NCBI GenBank assembly: GCA_030612905.1
Contig: JAUWNA010000077.1
Coordinates: forward strand, 1-7,859
Length of the DNA: 7,859 bases
Direction: 5' to 3'
Origin: Promethearchaeota archaeon
Lineage (GTDB): Archaea; Asgardarchaeota; Lokiarchaeia; Sigyniarchaeales; SOKP01
Shown here: piece after piece, positions 1 through 4,872 of the stretch
Numbering within the stretch: the first letter of the stretch is position 1
Layout of the letters: each line of letters starts with the position of its first letter
Notes under the pieces: generated by a model
Told to the model about the DNA's origin: nothing
Database searches by the model: none
Seen by the model: the letters and a program-made list of their open reading frames with translations, nothing else
Program-made: the position numbers and the translations under genes

Positions 1-2
1 AT

Positions 3-134
3 TTCGATTTAGCTGTTGAGAACCTTACCATAGGTAAAGATTTAATGGAAAAGAGCTCAATCGACCCTGAGACTAAACAAAAATGGCTTGTAATTGTAAA
101 TCTCTTTCTTGCTGAAATTGAACAATTTCGTTAA
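3..134 (+). CDS. C-terminal end of an unidentified protein (5' end outside window)
   Basis: Only the last 43 codons and the TAA stop are visible; the frame is open to the left edge, and the other two plus-strand frames hit stops within the first 18 bases. The tail is charged and probably helical (it begins FDLAVENLTIGKD and ends FLAEIEQFR), with no motif I recognise, so no function is offered. It converges on the TPR gene with only three bases between the two stop codons, so the frame is credible as a real gene end rather than random open sequence. There is no T-rich stretch directly after the stop, so transcription may run into the opposite gene. Confidence 0.6.
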   Translation, partial: FDLAVENLTIGKDLMEKSSIDPETKQKWLVIVNLFLAEIEQFR

Positions 135-137
135 AGA

Positions 138-2105
138 TTAATTTAATAATATTGCTCGTTCAACAAATACTTCATTAACCAGAAAATCAAGTGAAGGAAT
201 GTCTTTTACTTGAATAAGCCGATTTGTCTGATAATATTTTTTAATATTTTCCCACATTTTTTTATCTTTTTGAATGGCATCGATAAAATGCTTCATTCTC
301 TGCTGAGCTAAAAACGATTGGCCTTTAAATAGATAACAGATAATAAATGGAGAGATAGCGTTCATGATTATCGTATATTCCCCAAAAATAGCACGATCTA
401 ATCCTTGAGAGAACATCTCGTCACTAAAGGAATTAAAAGCAGATAAAAAACCTCCAAACAAATGATCTTGGAACGACCATCCCTCTGTAAATGATTGGGA
501 GAAGATTGGGTTTCCACCTTTTGATATAATTAAGATTACGACAGACTCTTCGTCTTGAATCTCATCTGGTTCAACCACACGCTTTCGAAGCACGTTATCC
601 ATTTGCTCATTTAACCGAGCTAATTGCAGACGTTCAGTTAAAGTTGCTTCTGATTTTTTTAAGTTTTCCCAAATTGTCAATTGCTTGAGTAATTCATCGT
701 GTTTATTTGAAATTTTTCTAGCTAACATTTTAAGTCCATACTTTTCAGCGACTTGTTGTCCTTGAGTTAATAATCGTCTTGCTTCTTTCAAATCTAAGGT
801 TATTAAAGCTAAACTAGCTTGTAATATGTATATTTCCCCCAGAACCCAATATGAGTGTGATTTTTCAGCAATTTCTAATAATCGATTAATCAAGGGATTT
901 ATTTCATCCAGAACTTCTAAGTTATTGGTTGTATGTAATTCTGTTAGATTTAAATCACATAATTCAATTAATGTATTTGCAGTGAGGTCAAAATCGGTAT
1001 CTGATTTTTCAAGGATTTTTTTTAATAATTCTTCTACCTTAGCCTTATCACGTATTCGCTGACTCTTTTTTAGCAGTATCGCTTCGAAAAAGACAAGACG
1101 TAATTCAATTCTAGGGTTTTTAAATTGTTCAGATAATTTTTTATAATCATGTAAATATTTATAAGCCTTGTCCATATCACCATTTTCAAGATAAATTTCA
1201 AATGCGGTACCTAAAGGTGAACACATTATCATGGGTGATCCAATTTCCTCGTATATTGCTATACTTTTTTCTATATTTTTTAAAGCTTGTTCGAACTCAC
1301 CTTTTTCACTTAATAAGTCCCCTATGTTGTTATATATCGTAGCAACAAAACGTCTATTGTTAATTTCTTTGAAAAGATTTAAAGAATTCTCGTAGTGTTT
1401 AAGTGAAATATTTAGTTCACCTTTTAATATATACGACACTCCTAAATTACAATGTATCATTGCAATTCCGAATTTATTGTTAATTTCTTCAGCTATGGCT
1501 AAACCTTGTTCGAGATAATTTATAGATTGGTCTAACTCACCTTTAGCTAAATAAAGTGTCAAACCGATACATAAATTTGTCATAGCTTTTTCTAGTCGGG
1601 GTTCTATTTTATCCCACAAAGACAAGCTATATTCTAAGTATTCTAGCCCTCTGTCAGCATCATCTTCAGATATTAAGTGTCCTTTAATGAAATTTAAAAA
1701 AGCTTCACGGAGAATGTACTCTGCTGATGATTCCTTGGTAAATGTTTGAAAGAGTTTTTCTGATTTTATAATTATTTCACGGGCTTTATCAAACCTACCT
1801 TGCATATTATACATCAATGCCATAAGATTTAAGGTATCAAGTGTTTGGAAATTCTTTCCTAAACTTAAACTTGCTTCATATGCTTGTTTGGAGATCTTAA
1901 TTGAGTATTCGTGTTTTCCTATCCAAAATAAAAGTCTAGCTTGAAGGTAAAGACAATGAACTTTGTGATTTAGCGGAAGGTTCTTTTTTTTTCCGAGTTC
2001 TGTGAGAACTTGTAAAGCTTCTGTGTATTTGTTTTCAACTATGAGGCGTTCAGCAAATATCAGCTCTTCTGGTTTTTCCTCTTCTTCTATTTCCTGATCA
2101 TTCAT
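138..2105 (-). CDS. TPR-repeat protein with C-terminal longin/roadblock-like domain
   Basis: This 655-residue soluble protein has no signal peptide or membrane segment. It opens with an acidic tail (residues 1-15), followed by a TPR solenoid over about residues 15-330. The clearest repeats are four 40-residue units with KGE, KGE, KGE and NGD turns at 188, 228, 268 and 308, a spacing typical of MalT/Rap-like TPRs. A less regular helical stretch follows (330-480), then a charged, probably coiled linker (about 480-518). Residues about 520-614 form a compact alpha/beta domain with hydrophobic strands (VVILIISKGG, YTIIMNAISP, FIICYLFKGQ) and a helix carrying GGFLSAFNSFSDEMF. I recognise this arrangement from Lokiarchaeal TPR proteins, and its layout resembles longin/roadblock folds. 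The family is presumably a protein-interaction scaffold; a link to small-GTPase or trafficking-like systems is inference. The ATG is at 2105, with no obvious Shine-Dalgarno sequence but a TATA-like box about 56 bp upstream. It is transcribed divergently from the HEPN-MNT operon. Confidence 0.88.
   Translation of the reverse strand: MNDQEIEEEEKPEELIFAERLIVENKYTEALQVLTELGKKKNLPLNHKVHCLYLQARLLFWIGKHEYSIKISKQAYEASLSLGKNFQTLDTLNLMALMYNMQGRFDKAREIIIKSEKLFQTFTKESSAEYILREAFLNFIKGHLISEDDADRGLEYLEYSLSLWDKIEPRLEKAMTNLCIGLTLYLAKGELDQSINYLEQGLAIAEEINNKFGIAMIHCNLGVSYILKGELNISLKHYENSLNLFKEINNRRFVATIYNNIGDLLSEKGEFEQALKNIEKSIAIYEEIGSPMIMCSPLGTAFEIYLENGDMDKAYKYLHDYKKLSEQFKNPRIELRLVFFEAILLKKSQRIRDKAKVEELLKKILEKSDTDFDLTANTLIELCDLNLTELHTTNNLEVLDEINPLINRLLEIAEKSHSYWVLGEIYILQASLALITLDLKEARRLLTQGQQVAEKYGLKMLARKISNKHDELLKQLTIWENLKKSEATLTERLQLARLNEQMDNVLRKRVVEPDEIQDEESVVILIISKGGNPIFSQSFTEGWSFQDHLFGGFLSAFNSFSDEMFSQGLDRAIFGEYTIIMNAISPFIICYLFKGQSFLAQQRMKHFIDAIQKDKKMWENIKKYYQTNRLIQVKDIPSLDFLVNEVFVERAILLN
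1104..1583 (-). repeat. Four 120-bp (40-residue) TPR units visible at DNA level
   Basis: Inside the TPR gene, four consecutive units of exactly 40 codons (residues 175-334) share the turn KGE/KGE/KGE/NGD. On the plus strand this shows as a recurring TCACC motif spaced 120 bp apart near 1180, 1300, 1420 and 1540. The units are diverged outside the turn and the LG..Y and A...Y/N..SL.. positions, so this is an old coding repeat and not a recent tandem expansion. Confidence 0.75.
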
Positions 2106-2160
2106 TATAAATTTGATTAAAAAACCAATTATGCAACTTTCTATTTTTCAATAGTCTTAA

Positions 2161-2170
2161 TTATATATAA
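2161..2170 (-). promoter_or_regulatory. Candidate TATA box for the TPR gene
   Basis: Read on the minus strand, TTATATATAA lies about 56 bp before the TPR start codon. That would give a start of transcription near 2138 and a leader of roughly 30 bases in an archaeal promoter. The surroundings are so AT-rich that chance matches are common, and no clear BRE was identified. Confidence 0.35.
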
Positions 2171-2345
2171 TAGATATTATTATAGCGATCTATATAAAGC
2201 TAATAAATTAGAATTGAATCTAAGATTTATTTCGTAAAAACAGATTAATTGCTTTTTGAATATATGTTGATCTAATTTATTACAAGAATAAAAGATTCTT
2301 TATACAAGTGTATAGTCATTGACGACTTCATATTTTAACAAAAAA

Positions 2346-2412
2346 TCACATTCTCTCTACCAATATTGAAATAATGTTATTCCCAAATCCTCAAAAAATT
2401 GCATTTTAAACT
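2346..2412 (-). pseudogene. Relic of a thiolase 3' end, frameshifted
   Basis: Read on the minus strand, bases 2390-2346 encode GFGNNIISILVERM and then TGA. The intact thiolase at 3336-4559 ends GFGNNIISILLERI and then TAA. One base upstream of this block has been gained; skipping it recovers KCNFL, matching ITCNFGG of the intact protein, while reading without the skip gives an immediate TGA. At DNA level, 25 of 27 bases agree between 2364-2390 and 3354-3380. Differences further along the reading frame are largely synonymous (TTG/CTC for Leu, GAG/GAA for Glu, AGA/AGG for Arg), so this is the tail of a diverged paralogue or an old duplicate, not a fresh copy. Upstream of about 2412 I see no further thiolase-like sequence. 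The relic has the same orientation as the intact gene and lies just before the HEPN-MNT promoter. Confidence 0.75.
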
Positions 2413-2490
2413 AATCTATGCTTTCTTTGTGACTTATATATAAAATTAGATGATTTATATATTAATAATAGAAAATAGATTGTATTATTA

Positions 2491-2502
2491 AAAGTATAAA
2501 TA
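2491..2502 (+). promoter_or_regulatory. Candidate archaeal promoter (BRE/TATA) for the HEPN-MNT operon
   Basis: The purine-rich stretch AAAG directly precedes TATAAATA at 2495-2502, a reasonable BRE/TATA arrangement. Initiation about 25 bp downstream would fall near 2520-2527, giving a very short leader that would just include or just miss the GGTAGG at 2521-2526. The background is AT-rich, so this is only a candidate. Confidence 0.4.
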
Positions 2503-2533
2503 ATAGAAATAAATAATTTAGGTAGGAATTCTA

Positions 2534-2938
2534 ATGGATGAATTGAGAAGCAAACGATATCGGGATAAGATTCAGCATATTTTTAACTATATTCAAGAGC
2601 TTCCATTAGAACCGAAAAATGAACTTGAAAAACGTGGAATTTTTTATTCTCTGCAAACTTCTATTGAAGCTATGGTTGATTTAATTGCAATGCTTGTAAA
2701 AGATTTAGGGATTCAGGTGAAAGATGATATCATAAATATTTCTAAAATTGTGAAAGTCAGAAATATAGATTTTGAATTAGGAGAGAAATTAAAAAAAGCA
2801 AACGGTCTAAGAAACATTATAGTCCATCGTTATAATGAAATTGATGAGCAGATTATACTAGAGTCTGTAGGGGAAGTTAAATATCTTTTATTACGCTGGA
2901 TTGAAATTATTGAGGAATGCATAAATGAAATTAGATAA
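2534..2938 (+). CDS. hepT: HEPN-domain toxin (HepT/DUF86 family), probable RNase
   Basis: This 134-residue all-helical protein has the normal length for HepT. HepT toxins are HEPN-fold ribonucleases that form dimers, with the RX4H motif at the active site. Here the motif is R93-N-I-I-V-H98, followed by R-Y100, giving the full RX4HXY signature of HepT proteins paired with MNT antitoxins. In studied HepT-MntA pairs the antitoxin AMPylates the tyrosine of this motif, so Y100 is the expected modification site. R93, N94, H98 and Y100 are all present, so the toxin should be intact. The ATG at 2534 follows GGTAGG at 2521-2526. The stop overlaps the start of the MNT gene by 14 bp, indicating co-transcription and probably coupled translation. 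The cellular target (tRNA in some studied systems) cannot be read from the sequence. Confidence 0.9.
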   Translation: MDELRSKRYRDKIQHIFNYIQELPLEPKNELEKRGIFYSLQTSIEAMVDLIAMLVKDLGIQVKDDIINISKIVKVRNIDFELGEKLKKANGLRNIIVHRYNEIDEQIILESVGEVKYLLLRWIEIIEECINEIR

Positions 2939-3323
2939 ACTTAGAAAAATAAAAGAAAAGTTGAAGTTATTAGAGGAAAAGTATGATGTTGTAATCTATG
3001 GATCCTATGTGGAGGGTGGAACGCGTCCAAATTCTGATATTGATGTAGCTGTGCTTTCATATGAAACAAATAAAGAGAAAAATATTAAATTGCAGAAAGA
3101 ACTTTTAGGGAAGTTTTCTTTAAAATATGATATTAGAATATTTGAATTATTACCTATATATATACAAATTTCTATTGTCCAAAATTATAGGGTTATTTTT
3201 GGCGTTCCATTAGAAATTTCAGAATATTTTTATTATTTTCGTAAGAAATGGGATGATTGTAAACATCGAATTTTATCTAACCAATTTTCAAGTTACCACG
3301 AACGCTTATCCTTAATTAAATAA
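2925..3323 (+). CDS. mntA: MNT-domain nucleotidyltransferase antitoxin (MntA)
   Basis: This 132-residue minimal nucleotidyltransferase is the expected antitoxin of the upstream HEPN protein. After an N-terminal helix (1-20), strand VVIY leads into G26-S27, ten residues, then D38-I-D40. This is an exact GSX10DXD motif that binds ATP-metal in the MNT family. D69 in the strand KYDIRIFEL is a candidate for the third acidic residue. Members of this family neutralise HepT by transferring AMP from ATP to its RX4HXY tyrosine. The C-terminus beyond about residue 105 is basic (RKKWDDCKHR) and may contact HepT or RNA, which is inference. The ATG at 2925 lies inside the hepT 3' end, with TGAGG at 2911-2915 as a ribosome-binding site. 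The stop is 12 bp from the stop of the opposing thiolase, with no T-tract between. Confidence 0.9.
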   Translation: MKLDKLRKIKEKLKLLEEKYDVVIYGSYVEGGTRPNSDIDVAVLSYETNKEKNIKLQKELLGKFSLKYDIRIFELLPIYIQISIVQNYRVIFGVPLEISEYFYYFRKKWDDCKHRILSNQFSSYHERLSLIK

Positions 3324-3335
3324 ACTATTACATTA

Positions 3336-4559
3336 TTATATCCTTTCCAAGAGTATTGAAATTATATTATTCCCAAATCCACCAAAATTACATGTAATTC
3401 CTGTTTCAGCACCTGCAACTTGTCTTTTTCCAGCTTCACCTCTTAATTGCCAAACTAATTCTACAACTTGTGCAACACCAGTAGCCCCTAAAGGATGTCC
3501 TCGCGCCTTCAGACCTCCTGAGGGATTAATAGGAATTTTTCCTCCAATTTCCGTCAAACCATCGTGCGCCGCTTTTGCTCCTTCTCCTTTTTTAAAAAAG
3601 CCAATGTCTTCGCTTTCCACAGCTTCAAGAATTTCAAAAGCATCGTGAAGTTCAGCAACATCAATATCCTCTGGAGTCTTTTTAGCCATTTTATAGGCCT
3701 GATCAGAACAAATTCTCAACGCTTTCAATACGGTAAGGTCTTCTCTTTCGTGAACTATGTGCGTATCAGTTGCTTGACCTATACCAGTAATCAAAATAGG
3801 AGTGTCGCAATATTGTTTTGCAATCTCTGCTTTACATAATACTAAGGCTGCTGCTCCATCTGAAATAGGGCAAATATGAAAAAGTCTTAACGGATCAGCG
3901 ATAATTGGGTTCGTCTTATCGTCCTTAAGGTAATCGTAAATATTATCCCAATTTCCCTTTCCTTTTCGAATAGCACTCTCCATGAACTCGTCTATAGTTT
4001 TTTGAAAATGCGCTACCGGGTTTAAAGCACCATTTTTATGGTTCTTAATTGCGATATCTGAAAGCCATTCCAATTTAGCGTTATATTTTTCTAAATATGC
4101 TCGCGTCAATAATCCTGCTAAAGAGGGAAGCGAAACTCCGTGGCGTCTTTCTGAATCGTGATGAGTAATAGTAGCGACATTGGATGTAACGGCTCCCGGA
4201 GTAGTAATGTGCGTCATTTTCTCACCACCAACGACTAAAACTAAATCGCTCATTCCAGAAGCAATTGCTTGAAAACCAGCTTTTACAGCAGACCCTCCAC
4301 TCGCAGGACCGTTCTTTATATGATCGGCTGCAGCGGGTAATAGACTTATCCGGTCTACAAGAGCACTCGCAACGCCCGAAATTTGATTAAATTGTCCTGG
4401 GCTCATCGCACCCACATAAACGGAATTGAAATCTTGTTTGCTCGTATTTGAGTTATCAAGCGCTTCTAATGATGCTTCACAGAGTAGATCTAACAACCCT
4501 TTATTTTCCAACTTTCCAAATTTGGTATGACCTACTCCAATTATAGCTACTTTTTCCAA
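3336..4559 (-). CDS. Archaeal/SCP-x-type thiolase (acetyl-CoA acetyltransferase family), catalytic Cys replaced
   Basis: This 407-residue thiolase-fold protein has a normal length for the SCP-x/archaeal branch. The N-terminal half starts with VAIIGVGHTKFG and has the nucleophile loop at 82-90. The C-terminal half carries HDAF (305-308), GGLKARGHPLGATG (348-361, H355) and TCNFGGFGNN (389-398). The family joins or cleaves acyl-CoAs; archaeal members supply acetoacetyl-CoA to the mevalonate pathway, usually next to HMG-CoA synthase and a DUF35 protein, neither of which is seen here. Unusually, the loop reads NGPASGG, with P85 where the acyl-accepting Cys of C-A-S/T-G is expected, and HDAF replaces the HDCF of SCP-x thiolases. 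S87 may substitute, or the protein may be a non-catalytic or altered-activity thiolase. The start is TTG at 4559: an in-frame TAG lies just upstream, there is no ATG, and the N-terminus matches the family. An AGGGG tract sits about 12 bases ahead. Confidence 0.88.
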   Translation of the reverse strand: MEKVAIIGVGHTKFGKLENKGLLDLLCEASLEALDNSNTSKQDFNSVYVGAMSPGQFNQISGVASALVDRISLLPAAADHIKNGPASGGSAVKAGFQAIASGMSDLVLVVGGEKMTHITTPGAVTSNVATITHHDSERRHGVSLPSLAGLLTRAYLEKYNAKLEWLSDIAIKNHKNGALNPVAHFQKTIDEFMESAIRKGKGNWDNIYDYLKDDKTNPIIADPLRLFHICPISDGAAALVLCKAEIAKQYCDTPILITGIGQATDTHIVHEREDLTVLKALRICSDQAYKMAKKTPEDIDVAELHDAFEILEAVESEDIGFFKKGEGAKAAHDGLTEIGGKIPINPSGGLKARGHPLGATGVAQVVELVWQLRGEAGKRQVAGAETGITCNFGGFGNNIISILLERI

Positions 4560-4594
4560 ACCGTAATCAAACCCCTATATTACATATTATTTTG

Positions 4595-4602
4595 TTTATT
4601 AA
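4595..4602 (-). promoter_or_regulatory. Candidate TATA box for the SCP-x-type thiolase
   Basis: On the minus strand, TTAATAAA lies about 36-43 bp before the TTG start. Initiation about 25 bp downstream would give a short leader of some 15 bases that could still carry the GGGG at 4572-4575. Other AT-rich alternatives exist close by. Confidence 0.25.
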
Positions 4603-4788
4603 TTAGATAATTATCCTTAATTTCTATTAAATCTAAATGAATTTTTATTAATTGATTTTGTTAAAAGTTCAAATTTGGCAAAGAATTATTAAATCCTATA
4701 TCTGTACCAAGAATAACGGGTTATAATCCAAAATTATGATAATATTTAAACGAGGAAGATTAAATCTTATACTTGATAACGACTCGTA

Positions 4789-4795
4789 TTATATA
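4789..4795 (+). promoter_or_regulatory. Candidate TATA box for the sensor kinase gene
   Basis: TTATATA lies about 80 bp before the ATG at 4873. Initiation about 25 bp further on would give a leader of around 50 bases that includes the Shine-Dalgarno at 4863-4866. The AT-rich context limits confidence. Confidence 0.25.
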
Positions 4796-4862
4796 CAGTT
4801 GGCAAATAGTTAAATTACAAATCTATTTTGTTATTATTAAAAAAAAATTCATTTTTTTTAGT

Positions 4863-4866
4863 AGGG
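4863..4866 (+). promoter_or_regulatory. Shine-Dalgarno site that decides the kinase start
   Basis: AGGG ends six bases before the ATG at 4873. The longer frame beginning with TTG at 4828 would add a 15-residue A/T-codon-driven extension (LLLKKNSFFLVGLK-like) with no ribosome-binding site, so the ATG is preferred. Confidence 0.55.
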
Positions 4867-4872
4867 TTAAAA

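Larger units (their letters stand above)
2106..2533. other. 428-bp AT-rich divergent intergenic region
   Basis: This gap separates the divergent TPR and HEPN genes. It contains a candidate TPR promoter near 2165, the thiolase 3' relic at 2346-2412 and a candidate HEPN-MNT promoter near 2495. The stretch 2171-2345 is AT-rich and holds no RNA gene, convincing small ORF or strong inverted repeat that I can see. Confidence 0.7.
4560..4872. other. 313-bp divergent intergenic region between thiolase and kinase
   Basis: This is AT-rich sequence between two genes transcribed outward. It holds a candidate thiolase TATA box near 4598, a candidate kinase TATA box near 4789-4795 and the kinase ribosome-binding site near 4863. 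A small imperfect inverted repeat, AAGAT-TAA-ATCTT, falls at about 4757-4769; with five-base arms it is weak and could be chance. I see no RNA gene or extra ORF. Confidence 0.5.

Noticed and set aside
826..1062. 78-codon plus-strand open frame inside the TPR gene
   Set aside because: It is antisense to well-supported TPR coding sequence, with no domain or ribosome-binding site; a shadow frame.
2106..2340. Possible small RNA, CRISPR or mobile-element ends in the AT-rich gap
   Set aside because: I found no regularly spaced repeats, tRNA-like folds, transposase remnants or terminal inverted repeats; only the thiolase relic further right stands out.
3564..3839. 91-codon plus-strand open frame inside the SCP-x-type thiolase
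   Set aside because: It is antisense to conserved thiolase motifs, including the HDAF region, and its product has no recognisable feature.
4674..4815. Two copies of TTGGCAAA upstream of the kinase (near 4675 and 4799) as possible operators
   Set aside because: Only about eight bases match, in AT-rich surroundings, without symmetry or regular spacing; likely chance.
4828..4872. TTG-initiated 15-residue extension of the kinase
   Set aside because: It has no ribosome-binding site and is built from T- and A-runs, whereas the ATG at 4873 has AGGG six bases ahead.
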